Shown: positions 35,012 through 43,980, counted from the stretch's first letter. The stretch is DNA of 64,000 bases from CAYRXM01 sp964449465 (GCA_964449465.1 CAYVBK010000008.1:62001-126000), one strand, 5' to 3'. Numbers and translations: made by a program. Notes: a model not told the origin generated them from the letters alone.

Positions 35012-35836
35012 ATGATTAAAATGCCGCGCACGATCAACTTGCCCATCGGCCCACTGGACGGCCTGCCGCCCGTCTACGAGTATGACTGTTTGCGCACGCC
35101 CACCTCGCTGATCATTGATGGTCGGCTGGATGAACAAGCCTGGCAGCGCGCCGCCTGGTCTGCCCCTATGGTCAAAATGGACACCGGCGCACCGGTCGAA
35201 TTGGACTCGCGGGTAGCACTGCTGTGGGACGACGATTATCTCTATGCTGCGTTCAAGTACAAAGATCACGAGATTTGGGGCAGCCATGTCGAGCATCACG
35301 ATCACGTCTATCACAACGACAGCGACGCCGAAATTTTTGTCGAGGGAGAAGGGGTCTATTACGAGTTGGGAGTCAATCCCATCAACACCATTTACGAGGT
35401 GTTTTGGACATGGCTTGAGCCGGTGGTGGCCCGTCAGGATGTGGCTTTGCTGGATCGGTTTTTCCGCACCGAAAACTTTTTGTACTTTGTGCCACGCCCC
35501 GGCGACCGACTAGGGCGCATGGGCGAGACCGATTGGGAACTGCCCGGCCTGCGCCATGCTGTGCAAATAGATGGCACGCTCAACTGCCCGGCCATCCGCG
35601 ACAATGGCTGGACGGTGGAATTTGCCCTGCCATGGGCCGGCCTGCGCGCTCTGGGCAAACCGGTGCCGCCCCAAGATGGCGATGTGTGGCGCATCGGCGT
35701 GTCGCGCTGCCAGCATTTCCACGACGAAACCGGCAAAAATATCTCGGTAGACTGGTCGTTGAACCGGCACGGCTATATCAACATGCACATCCCCGAACGC
35801 TGGAGCCGCGTGCGCTTTGTCAACCGGCCGGTTTGA
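35012..35836 (+). CDS. CBM9/DOMON-like carbohydrate-binding protein
   Basis: 274 residues, no signal peptide. Signature parts of the CBM9-like fold are SLIIDGRLDEQAW at the start of the domain, VALLWDDDYLYAAFKYKD, the acidic DSDAEIFVE, and NGWTVEFALPWAGL near the end, then WRIGVSRCQHFH. Such domains bind reducing-end sugars or heme and are often secreted, but this copy appears cytoplasmic. AAAAAGGAG precedes the ATG at 35012, 14 bp after the upstream stop, so it may be the last gene of that operon or independently transcribed. The neighbouring minus-strand genes act on sugars. Confidence 0.75.
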   Translation: MIKMPRTINLPIGPLDGLPPVYEYDCLRTPTSLIIDGRLDEQAWQRAAWSAPMVKMDTGAPVELDSRVALLWDDDYLYAAFKYKDHEIWGSHVEHHDHVYHNDSDAEIFVEGEGVYYELGVNPINTIYEVFWTWLEPVVARQDVALLDRFFRTENFLYFVPRPGDRLGRMGETDWELPGLRHAVQIDGTLNCPAIRDNGWTVEFALPWAGLRALGKPVPPQDGDVWRIGVSRCQHFHDETGKNISVDWSLNRHGYINMHIPERWSRVRFVNRPV

Positions 35837-35937
35837 ACATCTGTAGCCGCAATTCTGTAGCCATCATGAGCGATTCTCGCACACCACCCAACATGAAAAT
35901 GTTCGTCGAAGAGTTTGGCACGCCCTCGCGCCAAACT

Positions 35938-35972
35938 GGCGTTGCAAAACAACGCCGTTGTTTTGCAACGCC
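35938..35972. repeat. Perfect palindrome with 16-bp arms
   Basis: GGCGTTGCAAAACAAC (35938-35953) and its exact complement (35957-35972) flank GCC. It lies between convergent genes. No T-run follows on either strand, so it may be a terminator helped by the A-rich arms or a recognition site. Confidence 0.7.
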
Positions 35973-35997
35973 CCTCAACAAGAGCTATTTTCAGATC

Positions 35998-36022
35998 AGA
36001 GACGCAGGATGGCTGCGTCTCT
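35998..36022 (-). terminator. Hairpin at the end of the NDP-sugar transferase gene
   Basis: A 10-bp stem AGAGACGCAG (35998-36007) with CTGCGTCTCT (36013-36022) around a 5-nt loop. Its right arm overlaps the stop codon of the gene at 36021. No long T-run follows on the minus strand. Confidence 0.45.
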
Positions 36023-37421
36023 ACCAGCCATATTTTTCCGGCCCCCAGGGGCGGGCGATGGTTTCTTGCTTGAGCAGCACCATCTGGCGATCTGGCACAT
36101 CCTCATAGACGACCACACCGGCGCCCACGCACGAGTACACGCCAATGCGCCGCCCCGGCATGATGATGGCGTTGACGCCGGTGCGGGAAAAATCGCCAAA
36201 ATATGCTGCGTTTGCGGCATAGGACGGCGTTTCGGCCCGCCCCTGCACCCGCCAGACGGTTTCGCCGTCGTCAAAACGCAGATTGCCGCACACGGTGGCC
36301 GCGCCAAAATCTACCGCCTGCCCCACCACCCCCCAAACCTCGCCATAGTGATAGCAGTATACCGTGTCCAGGGCCACGCCGCTAAACTCGGCGCCGTGCC
36401 CATAAACGCCCCGCGCCCCCAGGCTGCTCTCGCCCAGGCAGCAATAGTCGCGAATGCGCGTATCAGCGCCCACCACTGTATGGCCGTTCAAGATCGCCCC
36501 GTTGGTCACACTGGCCCCATCACCCAGCCACAAGTTACCTCGCACCACCACCCGGCGACCGATGACCGCCCGTTCGCCCAAAACCACTTGCCCCTGAATC
36601 TCGGCACTGTCGTGAATGTGCGCACCGGGCGCGATGATGTTTTGCGTCAGCCCGGCCGACATGGCTTGCAGCACGGCGTGATTGGCTTCCAGGATGTGCC
36701 AGGGCTTGTCCAGATCAATCAAATAGCCCACCGTCGGCACAACCAGCACAGTTTCGCCCTCGTCGCACATCATTTGCAGCGATTGGGCAATCTCGGCCTC
36801 CAGCGGTGGCATACCACCCACCGGCACCTGCGTCACCAGGCCAGGATTGTCGCGCAAATAGCCCAGCGCATCTGGCCGAAACATATAGAGGCCGCACAGC
36901 CGATCCGCGCCATCTCGGCCATGTCCTTCGATGCCGCGCAGCCGCTCACCGTCATGAAATGCGGTCAGCCAGTCTTGCGGACGTTCCTGGCCCAAAGGCT
37001 GCACCAGGGCAGCGGCCAGAGGGCGTTCCTGAGCAAAACGCTGCATCAATGCCACCAGGTTGGCCGGGTCTGTCACCACATCGCCGGAGACAATCAAAAC
37101 ATCCTCATCCAACCCTTGCATGCCCAACAGAGCCGCAGCCGCCGTGCCGTTGGGCTGCGGCTGACGCACATAGTCTATCTGCGCCGCGGCGCCACGCAGC
37201 GCGGCGCGCACGCTGGCCTCGCCAGACCCCACCACCACACGCACCCGCTCGATGCCCAACTGTGCCAGATCATCTACCAGACGCCGCACCATCGGCACAT
37301 TGGCGATAGGGAACGCCGTTTTTTGACGCACCACGTTAAAAGGCCAGAATTTGAGACCCTGACCGGCAGACAGGATAATGGCCGTAGGTATACGGATCGG
37401 GCGTACAGATTGATCGGACAC
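36021..37421 (-). CDS. NDP-sugar nucleotidyltransferase with hexapeptide-repeat domain
   Basis: 466 residues. Residues about 12-240 are a nucleotidyltransferase domain (AIILSAGQGLKFWPF, VRQKTAFPIANVP, VSGDVV), and about 270-440 are left-handed beta-helix repeats (DSAEIQGQVVLGERAVIGRRVVV and so on). The signature GxGxRxxP is changed to G-Q-G-L-K-F-W-P and the usual PK is Q-K, so catalysis may differ from GlmU/RmlA types. The start is a GTG at 37421 with AAAGGAG 6 nt upstream. An ATG at 37469 would overlap the next gene's end and lacks a ribosome site. It likely activates a sugar phosphate for glycan synthesis. Confidence 0.82.
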   Translation of the reverse strand: MSDQSVRPIRIPTAIILSAGQGLKFWPFNVVRQKTAFPIANVPMVRRLVDDLAQLGIERVRVVVGSGEASVRAALRGAAAQIDYVRQPQPNGTAAAALLGMQGLDEDVLIVSGDVVTDPANLVALMQRFAQERPLAAALVQPLGQERPQDWLTAFHDGERLRGIEGHGRDGADRLCGLYMFRPDALGYLRDNPGLVTQVPVGGMPPLEAEIAQSLQMMCDEGETVLVVPTVGYLIDLDKPWHILEANHAVLQAMSAGLTQNIIAPGAHIHDSAEIQGQVVLGERAVIGRRVVVRGNLWLGDGASVTNGAILNGHTVVGADTRIRDYCCLGESSLGARGVYGHGAEFSGVALDTVYCYHYGEVWGVVGQAVDFGAATVCGNLRFDDGETVWRVQGRAETPSYAANAAYFGDFSRTGVNAIIMPGRRIGVYSCVGAGVVVYEDVPDRQMVLLKQETIARPWGPEKYGW

Positions 37422-37469
37422 GGCAGCTCCTTTGCATTTGCACCGACAAGAAATACCCCTGAAAAGCAA

Positions 37470-38609
37470 CTACCAGTTGGTCAGCGAGCCGTCCAGGCGG
37501 TATAGATGGGGCAGTTCGGTAGGACGGAAGGGATTTTTTTGCGCCGCCGCGCGATCAAACTCGATGCCCAGTCCGGGACGGACAGGCGGCAACAAATAAC
37601 CATCCTGCCATTCGGGCTGAACCGGCACCACATCGGCGAGGGTCGTACCCGGCTTGCGCGGCTGCTCTTGGACGCCAAAATTGGGACAGGCCAGGTTGAA
37701 TTGCAGGCAGGCCGCCGTAGACACCGGCCCCAACGGATTGTGGACGGCCATTTTGATGTAATGGGTCTCGCACCAACCGGCAATTTTGCGCGCCTCACTC
37801 AGCCCGCCGGCAATGCACAGGTCTACTCGCGCATAGTCAATCCATTCTTCCTCAATCAAGGGGCGAAATTCCCACTTGGAGCTAAACTGCTCGCCGGCAG
37901 CCAACGGCACATGGGTGCGTGGGCGCAAGGTCTTGAACGAATCGGGATTTTCGCTGCGCAGCGGATCCTCGATGAAAAAGGGATGAAACGCCTCAACCTC
38001 ACGGCACAGCCACACCGTTTCGGGCAAATCCAGGCGGGTATGCACATCAAAGACAATCTCAATATCATCGCCCACTGCCTCGCGCACCGCCTGAAACTGC
38101 CGGAGCGCCGTCCGCACGGCCTGACGCGGCTCCAAAGTCGTGCCATCTTGAGGCAGCCCCCAACGCACAAACTTCCATCCCTCTTGTTTGGTTTGCAAAC
38201 AAGATTCCACCAAAGGCTGCACCTCCATCGCATGCCCCACATTGTGCGGATAGCACACCACCCGGTCGCGCACCCGGCCGCCCAGCAACTCGTATACCGG
38301 CACATTCAAGGCCTTACCCTTGATGTCCCACAGAGCCATATCAATGGCCGAAATAGCCGAGGTGAGAACGCGCTGAGCCGGAAAAAAACCACCTCGAAAC
38401 AGCGTTTGCCAGAGGTGTTCGATGCGAAACGGGTCCTGGCCGATCAGCAGCGACTTGAAATGCTCGATGGCCCCCATCACCGCCAACTCTCGCCCGGTCA
38501 GACCAGCCTCGCCGACCCCGTAAAGGCCCTGGTCGGTGTCCACCGTCACAAACAAGAAATTGCGATGGCCGCCCCACACCGACCACGATTGAATATTGGT
38601 AATTTTCAT
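37470..38609 (-). CDS. Enolase-superfamily sugar-acid dehydratase (D-galactonate dehydratase-like)
   Basis: 379 residues, close to the length of DgoD. The N-terminal capping domain includes LTGRELAVMGAIEHF. The barrel metal ligands are visible as FDVH (Asp), FIEDP (Glu) and AAGEQF (Glu), and H-N-P-L-G-P contains a catalytic His. AIDMALWDIKGKALNVPVYELLGG is the conserved N-terminal to barrel link. The family dehydrates sugar acids, such as galactonate or mannonate, to 2-keto-3-deoxy acids. Substrate cannot be fixed from sequence. GGAGACC lies upstream of the ATG. It is 48 bp upstream of the nucleotidyltransferase gene and probably in the same transcript. Confidence 0.88.
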   Translation of the reverse strand: MKITNIQSWSVWGGHRNFLFVTVDTDQGLYGVGEAGLTGRELAVMGAIEHFKSLLIGQDPFRIEHLWQTLFRGGFFPAQRVLTSAISAIDMALWDIKGKALNVPVYELLGGRVRDRVVCYPHNVGHAMEVQPLVESCLQTKQEGWKFVRWGLPQDGTTLEPRQAVRTALRQFQAVREAVGDDIEIVFDVHTRLDLPETVWLCREVEAFHPFFIEDPLRSENPDSFKTLRPRTHVPLAAGEQFSSKWEFRPLIEEEWIDYARVDLCIAGGLSEARKIAGWCETHYIKMAVHNPLGPVSTAACLQFNLACPNFGVQEQPRKPGTTLADVVPVQPEWQDGYLLPPVRPGLGIEFDRAAAQKNPFRPTELPHLYRLDGSLTNW

Positions 38610-38632
38610 GTTGGGTCTCCTTTTGTGTATCC

Positions 38633-38760
38633 TGACAATCTGTCAAAGAAACTACTCGTTGCCCCACTTGAAGATGCCGGAATCCCGAACTTGTTCGGGG
38701 ACACCCCACTCAGTGCGCTAAAATTGCCTCAGGTTGGGGACTCGCCATCGCTTTCAGCAG
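38633..38760 (-). repeat. Intergenic repeat, copy A (type-2 fragment)
   Basis: Reverse-complemented, this segment matches 56531-56640 and 43774-43844: shared strings include GGCGAGTCCCCAACCTG, GCAATTTTAGCGCA, ACAAGTTCGGG and GTGGGGCAACGA. The identity is clear by eye with a few substitutions and short gaps. It contains no gene. Confidence 0.8.
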
Positions 38761-38767
38761 ACTCGCA

Positions 38768-40288
38768 TTATTTTAAAGCCTCGTTTGGGCGCAACAGGCG
38801 ATACTGGATCACCGTCACCCGCTCAAATTGCGCCCGGCTCTGCTCCTGAGCATGGGCGTTCAACCAGGCCAGGGTCATGCCCCGTCGATCCCACATCTCT
38901 GGCTCGGACAGCACCAGCCACACCGTCTCATATCCTGCCGTGCGGCGACGCATATCGGCATCTACTGCGGCCTCGGTGCTGCGATCATCGGTGGCCACGC
39001 CATCGGCGTGCGGCGACGAGTCGCCATAATAATATTCAAAGGTATAGCGCACATAGGAAATATGAAAGACGATCAACTCGCCCGGCCGTCGATGCTGGCG
39101 CACCAAAGCAGCAGCCTGGCGAAAATCCGATTTGATCGGCCGGGCCTGCTGCTGCCACAGACCGCCCAGGTCAAAGAGCAGCAAGGCCGCCAGGAACAGA
39201 GCGGCAGCCAGACGAGAGAGCCGTCGCACCTGCTCCAGGCCGCGCCCAACCAGCAAATAACAGGCCGGGCCGATCCAGATCAGGTAACGGTCCACAAACA
39301 TGGGCAGGCGCAGCGAAACCAGATAAAGGCCGATTGGCGGCCAGACCAGCCAGGCCCACGCCGCCAAAACGTGGCGCAGCGAAAAATATTCAGCGCCATA
39401 TTCGGTGTCGTGTTGAACGCCGCGTTCGGTGCAATGTCGAACGCCAAACACAGTACCGATCAGCAGCCCAAACACCATCAGGCCGAGCGGCCACACACCG
39501 CCCACATTGACAATGCCCTGACTGAAAGCATAGAGCATGGTGTTGACCATAGTGGGCAGTGGCACAAAGGCGTGGCCGATATTGCCGCCACGCAGCAGCG
39601 CCGGGATAGCCCACGGCCCTACCAACAGGCCAGGCAGCAGCGTCGCGGTCAGAGCGATCAACGCCTGCCGCCACTGCGCCCGCGACCAGGGCCACCAGAC
39701 CCCCAAGAGCAGCACCAGCAAGGGAATCAGCAGCGCGCCCATAATATGAACGCCCACCGCCGCCCAAGACAGGGCCACCACCGCCGTCCACGCCCGCCAG
39801 TCGCCCTCTCGCAGAGCGCGATGATACACATAGATCACCCCCTGTGCCAGCACGCAGAGCAAGGCATACATTTTCAGCTCTTGAGCATACCACACCATAT
39901 AAGGCGACAGAGCCATCAGCAGGGCGGCTAGCCCCCCCACGCGCCGGGAAAACCACTCCCGCCCTAGACGGTAGGCCAGAGCCACACCCACCACACCGAA
40001 CCAGAGCGAGAAATAACGCAAGGCCAGTTCGCTGCGCCCCACCACCATCAGCCAGGGCCGCAGCAGCAGGTAAAACAGCGGGCCGTTCCAGCCCACCCGC
40101 CCAAAATTGTCCAACAAGGTATCCAGCGGCGCCTCGGCAAAACGCAGAGCGTCTATTTCATCGCGCCACATGCTCTGCGTGGTTAGCCCGACCAGGCGCA
40201 CGGCAAAGGCCAGCAACAGCAACAAGAGCAGGCCGCCACGCGCCAAAACAGATCGGTCCCACGACACAGCGCGCCCTAGTGCAGCCAT
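38768..40288 (-). CDS. GT39-like glycosyltransferase, membrane protein
   Basis: 506 residues with about 11 predicted membrane segments. The first periplasmic loop carries SMWRDEIDALRFAEAPLDTLL, with the Asp-Glu pair typical of GT-C transferases (GT39/ArnT class). A later loop NGPLFYLLLRPWLM is also typical. A C-terminal soluble domain (about 385-506) completes the fold. The family transfers sugars from polyprenyl-phosphate donors to lipids or proteins on the outer side of the membrane. Its ATG overlaps the stop of the small membrane protein gene by 13 bp, and it is the last gene of the mutS2 run. The acceptor is unknown. Confidence 0.85.
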   Translation of the reverse strand: MAALGRAVSWDRSVLARGGLLLLLLLAFAVRLVGLTTQSMWRDEIDALRFAEAPLDTLLDNFGRVGWNGPLFYLLLRPWLMVVGRSELALRYFSLWFGVVGVALAYRLGREWFSRRVGGLAALLMALSPYMVWYAQELKMYALLCVLAQGVIYVYHRALREGDWRAWTAVVALSWAAVGVHIMGALLIPLLVLLLGVWWPWSRAQWRQALIALTATLLPGLLVGPWAIPALLRGGNIGHAFVPLPTMVNTMLYAFSQGIVNVGGVWPLGLMVFGLLIGTVFGVRHCTERGVQHDTEYGAEYFSLRHVLAAWAWLVWPPIGLYLVSLRLPMFVDRYLIWIGPACYLLVGRGLEQVRRLSRLAAALFLAALLLFDLGGLWQQQARPIKSDFRQAAALVRQHRRPGELIVFHISYVRYTFEYYYGDSSPHADGVATDDRSTEAAVDADMRRRTAGYETVWLVLSEPEMWDRRGMTLAWLNAHAQEQSRAQFERVTVIQYRLLRPNEALK

Positions 40289-40581
40289 GGGCGTTTATCC
40301 AGCCAACGGATCAGCCCCCAAACCAGCCCGCCAAACAGCACCAACCCAACGCCAAACCACGGCCACGGCGACGACCAGAAATCGGTCATCCAGCGCGGCG
40401 CCGAAACCACCAGAGATGTGGCTCCCGGCTGACCAAACGGGTCGGCCCCAGGCAGCAGCGGCGAGATGGGCGATTGAAACCAGGCCATCAGCGGCGGCCG
40501 GGTCCCCCCAACCGCCGCCAGCAAAATGAGCGACGCCCAGGCCAGACCTGAGCGCAGTTTGAAATGGTCGCGCAATGTCAT
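40276..40581 (-). CDS. Small membrane protein between mutS2 and the GT39-like gene
   Basis: 101 residues with two predicted membrane segments (about 12-30 and 74-92) joined by a loop rich in Pro and Gly. I do not recognise it. Its ATG overlaps the mutS2 stop (ATGA) and its 3' end overlaps the GT39-like gene, so the three are translationally coupled. The GT39 partner makes a role in its complex the simplest guess, but nothing in the sequence proves it. Confidence 0.65.
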   Translation of the reverse strand: MTLRDHFKLRSGLAWASLILLAAVGGTRPPLMAWFQSPISPLLPGADPFGQPGATSLVVSAPRWMTDFWSSPWPWFGVGLVLFGGLVWGLIRWLDKRPWLH

Positions 40582-42992
40582 CCTTCCTTGAATCTGACGA
40601 TGGTCACGCCGGTATCTCCTTCGCCTTCGGCGGCATCCTGAAAAGAGCGCACCAGGCGATGGCCCAACAGAAACTCGCGCACGGCCTTTTTCAGCATGCC
40701 GGTGCCCTTGCCATGCACAATACGCACAAACGGCATTTGCGCCAAATAGGCATTGTCCAGGTATTTGCCAAGCTGCTCCAGTGCAGCCTCGACGCGCAGC
40801 CCGCGCAGGTGAATTTCAATACTCACATTGGGCGTGGGCGATAGCAAGGCTTCACGGGTGGTTTCGTCCACCACCAGCGGCGTCTTTTTGTGTCGCAATT
40901 CCAGCGCATTCTGGCGGGTGCGCACTCGAAACGCCCCCACCTGCACTTCGGCCGCGTCGCCGTCCAACAACAACACCTGCCCTTCGGCGTCCAGATTGGC
41001 CACCCACACCGTGTCGCCCTCTTCGATCTGCCCGGCGATGGGGGTGCGCAGCGGCGGAGACGGCGCGGGGCGGGCCGACTGCTCGACCAGAGCCTCCAAC
41101 TGTGCATCCATCTGCGCCATCTCGACACGGGCCTCGTTGCGCGCTGCACCGCCGACGGCCATCCGCTGCCGCACAGTGCGCAGTTCGCGACGCACCGCCT
41201 CGACCTCGTCGGTCATCTGAGCGCGCGCCTGATTCAAGATCGCCTCGCGCTCACGGTCAATCTGCCGCAGCCGCCCATCCAGGTCGGCACGCAGCCGCTC
41301 GGCCTGAGCATGTTCGGCCTCGACACGGGCGCGCACCTCGGCGGTTTGAGTGCGAATGTCCTTGATCTCGACCAGAAACCGCTCCAATTGCTGATCGTTT
41401 TCCGAAAGCAGGCTGCGGGCGCGGCGGATGATCGCCTCGGACAGCCCCAGCCGCGTGGCAATGGCCAGCGCGTTGGAATGGCCGGGCAACCCGATGGTCA
41501 GCCGGTAGGTAGGCGACAGGGTCTCGATGTCAAACTCGACCGAGGCATTGGTGACGCCAGGCGTGCTGTGGGCGAAAATTTTCAGTTCGGGGTGATGGGT
41601 GGTCACCACCGTGGTAGCCCGCCGCTGCAAGAGATGCGTCAGCAAGGCGCGGGCCAGGGCTGCCCCTTCCACCGGGTCGGTGCCGGCGCCAAGTTCGTCC
41701 AGCAAAATCAGCGAATGGTCATCGGCGTCTCGCAAAATCTGGATGATGCGGGTGAGGTGTGATGAAAATGTAGACAGCGATTGCTCAATACTCTGCTCGT
41801 CGCCAATGTCGGCGCAGATATGCTCAAACACCGACAGCCGCGCCCCGTCGGCGGTGGGCAGGTGCAGGCCGCATTGCGCCATCAAAGCCAAGAGGCCGAT
41901 GGTTTTCAACGAGACGGTCTTGCCGCCGGTGTTGGGCCCGGTGATGACAATGACAAAATAGTCCGGGCTGAGACGAACATCAATCGGCACCACCACCTGC
42001 GGATCGATCAGCGGATGGCGCGCCTGCGGCAGGTCTAGCGCCGAACCAGGATGGGCAAATGGTACCGCCGAATCGCGTCGGCGCGCCGTGCCGCCCCAGG
42101 GAACCATTTCGGGGGCGTGGGCGCGGGTGTCCTCGGCATAGCGGGCCTTGGCCAGAGCCAGATCGAGCTGCGCCATCGCCTCGACGGTGCGCACAATCTC
42201 TTCAGCATGCCCGGCCACCATGCCCGACAGGGCCAGCAAGATGCGGTCTACTTCACGCTGCTCTTCGATTTGCAACTCACGCAGGGTATTGTTCAAATCC
42301 ACCGTCGCCAACGGCTCGATGAACAAGGTCACGCCGCTGGATGATTGATCGTGCACCACGCCGGGGATGCGCCCGCGCGACTGGGCTTTGAGTGGAATGA
42401 CGTATCGCCCATCGCGCTGCGTAATATATCCTTCTTGCAGATGCGGCGTGTTGGTCGGGTTGGACAGCAAGCTGTTGAGCCGATCCATCAGGCGATCATA
42501 GGCCACTTTGAGTTCGGCGCGAATGCGCCCCAGTGCCGGGCTGGCCGAATCCAGCACATCGCCGTGTTCGCCAATGCAGCGATCAATTTCGTCGCTCAGG
42601 GCAGGACATGGGGCCATGCTGCGGGCCAGCCCGGATAAAATGGGATATCGCTCTTGCTGTTTTGCCAGCGAGCGCTGCACCGCGGCGGCGCGGCGCAACG
42701 TGTCGCGCACATCCAGCAAATCTTGCGGCATCAAGCGCAGGCCACGCAGAGCGTTTTCGGCCAGCGGGCGCAGATCGTGTGCCCCGCCCAGCGACAGGTC
42801 GCTCACATCCAGCAACCGTCGCGCTTCAGTGGTTTCGGCCTGGCGATAGCCAACCTCGGCCAGGTCGGCGCTGGGGGTCAAAGCCAACGCCAACACCTTG
42901 CCCGCCGAAAAAGAGGCATAGTGTTCCAGGCGGTTCAACACCGCCGGTAATTCCAGTTTGTCCCAATATATCGAATCCATCTCTTTTTCCAT
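40578..42992 (-). CDS. mutS2: MutS2 endonuclease/ribosome-associated ATPase
   Basis: 804 residues, the normal MutS2 length. The N-terminal clamp and core are followed by the ATPase: Walker A GPNTGGKT, LILLDELGAGTDPVEG (Walker B) and STFSSHLTRI (signature region). A helical coil (about 520-630) leads to the C-terminal Smr domain with EIHLRGLRVEAAL and VRIVHGKGTGMLKKAV. MutS2 limits homologous recombination and rescues collided ribosomes. It lacks the mismatch-recognition domain. Two starts are possible: ATG 42992 and ATG 42980. The former is used, though neither has a clear ribosome site. A terminator for the preceding cvpA gene sits just upstream, so mutS2 may need its own promoter. Confidence 0.94.
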   Translation of the reverse strand: MEKEMDSIYWDKLELPAVLNRLEHYASFSAGKVLALALTPSADLAEVGYRQAETTEARRLLDVSDLSLGGAHDLRPLAENALRGLRLMPQDLLDVRDTLRRAAAVQRSLAKQQERYPILSGLARSMAPCPALSDEIDRCIGEHGDVLDSASPALGRIRAELKVAYDRLMDRLNSLLSNPTNTPHLQEGYITQRDGRYVIPLKAQSRGRIPGVVHDQSSSGVTLFIEPLATVDLNNTLRELQIEEQREVDRILLALSGMVAGHAEEIVRTVEAMAQLDLALAKARYAEDTRAHAPEMVPWGGTARRRDSAVPFAHPGSALDLPQARHPLIDPQVVVPIDVRLSPDYFVIVITGPNTGGKTVSLKTIGLLALMAQCGLHLPTADGARLSVFEHICADIGDEQSIEQSLSTFSSHLTRIIQILRDADDHSLILLDELGAGTDPVEGAALARALLTHLLQRRATTVVTTHHPELKIFAHSTPGVTNASVEFDIETLSPTYRLTIGLPGHSNALAIATRLGLSEAIIRRARSLLSENDQQLERFLVEIKDIRTQTAEVRARVEAEHAQAERLRADLDGRLRQIDREREAILNQARAQMTDEVEAVRRELRTVRQRMAVGGAARNEARVEMAQMDAQLEALVEQSARPAPSPPLRTPIAGQIEEGDTVWVANLDAEGQVLLLDGDAAEVQVGAFRVRTRQNALELRHKKTPLVVDETTREALLSPTPNVSIEIHLRGLRVEAALEQLGKYLDNAYLAQMPFVRIVHGKGTGMLKKAVREFLLGHRLVRSFQDAAEGEGDTGVTIVRFKEG

Positions 42993-42995
42993 TCA

Positions 42996-43030
42996 CAAAA
43001 AAGCCGACTATGAGCGCGTCACAGTCGGCT
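42996..43030 (-). terminator. Terminator or attenuator after cvpA
   Basis: On the minus strand the 8-bp stem AGCCGACT/AGTCGGCT (43023-43030 with 43002-43009) is followed by a T run down to 42996. It ends 4 nt before the mutS2 ATG. Confidence 0.7.
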
Positions 43031-43078
43031 GGCAATGCAAACCCAACAAAAATCGGCTCGTGAGGCGGGTTGAGCCGC

Positions 43079-43627
43079 CTAAAGCGCATAGAGCAGCAGC
43101 GGCGGAAGCGAATGACCGAACAGCCAGGGCTGAACCAGCAGCAGCAGCAGCCGCATAAACGGCGACAGCACAAACGACATCACCGAACCATATGTCTGGC
43201 GTTGCAAGAATTGCTGAAAGCCCTGATAGCCCACCCAGGGATCGCCACCGCAGGCCGCCCGCGTGATGATCATCAAGACGGTGCACCAGATGCCGGCATT
43301 GATAAAGCCAAAGATCATCCCGCCAATGTTGGCCCATGTGCCAAAGCGCCGCTCATCCAGCGTCTTGAGCAGATCATTGAAAATGAGCGACAGCAGCAGA
43401 TTCATCACCACCATCAGAATCAAAAAAGCCAGCAAATAGATCGGCGGCGAGGGGTTACCGCGCCCGATCAGATTGCCCAACCCACGATAAGCCAACGTCG
43501 AAATGATGGTGGCCAGATAAATCACCAGCACGCCAGCAGCCTGCCGAAACAGCCCGCGCCCAAACCCCCAGGCGGCCCCAGCCACCAGACCTCCCATCAT
43601 CAAAATATCAAACAACGTTACAGACAT
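43079..43627 (-). CDS. cvpA: CvpA-family membrane protein
   Basis: 182 residues with four predicted membrane segments. The sequence FDILMMGGLVAGAAWGFGRGLFRQAAGVL is the usual CvpA start, and TLDERRFGTWANIGGMIFGFINAGI matches the third-fourth segment. CvpA proteins are linked to purine operons and to envelope stress, with no biochemical activity established. AAAGGAGG precedes the ATG at 43627, and a promoter lies upstream. It is the first gene of the minus-strand run leading to mutS2. Confidence 0.82.
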   Translation of the reverse strand: MSVTLFDILMMGGLVAGAAWGFGRGLFRQAAGVLVIYLATIISTLAYRGLGNLIGRGNPSPPIYLLAFLILMVVMNLLLSLIFNDLLKTLDERRFGTWANIGGMIFGFINAGIWCTVLMIITRAACGGDPWVGYQGFQQFLQRQTYGSVMSFVLSPFMRLLLLLVQPWLFGHSLPPLLLYAL

Positions 43628-43663
43628 ACATCTTGCCTCCTTTCGACGTAATATTGAGAGACG

Positions 43664-43692
43664 AGTATACCACACGCAGGGCGTGATCGCAA
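43664..43692 (-). promoter_or_regulatory. Promoter for cvpA
   Basis: On the minus strand TTGCGA (43692-43687), a 17-nt spacer and TATACT (43669-43664), 37 nt before the ATG. Confidence 0.6.
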
Positions 43693-43773
43693 ATTTTTCG
43701 CTATGACCTGTTTCGACCATGTCGGGTTGGCTTGTTCATCAAAACAACGGGCACAGAGAAAAATAAAAATCCC

Positions 43774-43980
43774 GACGTCCCCGAACAAGTTCGGGAACCC
43801 GGCATCCTCAAGCGGGGCAACGAATAGTCTCTCCGACAGACTGCTCAAAGCGTGCTGAAAAACCCTCTTACCACCAAGGCACAAAAGACACCAAGCGTTT
43901 CTAAAAACTCAAAAGCATCGCAAACCTGGTGTTCTCGGTGTCCCTTGTGGTAAAAACAGACTTTTTCAGTGGCCTCCTAG
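43774..43980 (+). repeat. Intergenic repeat, copy B (both fragment types, in other order)
   Basis: 43774-43844 is the short form of the type-2 fragment, in the same orientation as in copy C. 43849-43980 is the type-1 fragment, in the opposite orientation to copy C. The type-1 part begins at GCTGAAAAA and ends at TTTTTCAG followed by GGCCTCCTAG and is itself a long imperfect palindrome (ACCACCAAGG... and ...CCTTGTGGT). The 548-bp gap between cvpA and the kinase holds this repeat and otherwise no feature. Confidence 0.8.

Noticed and set aside
35958..37505. 515-codon plus-strand frame opposite the nucleotidyltransferase
   Set aside because: It is an antisense shadow with His/Gln-rich composition. 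The minus-strand frame carries clear domains.
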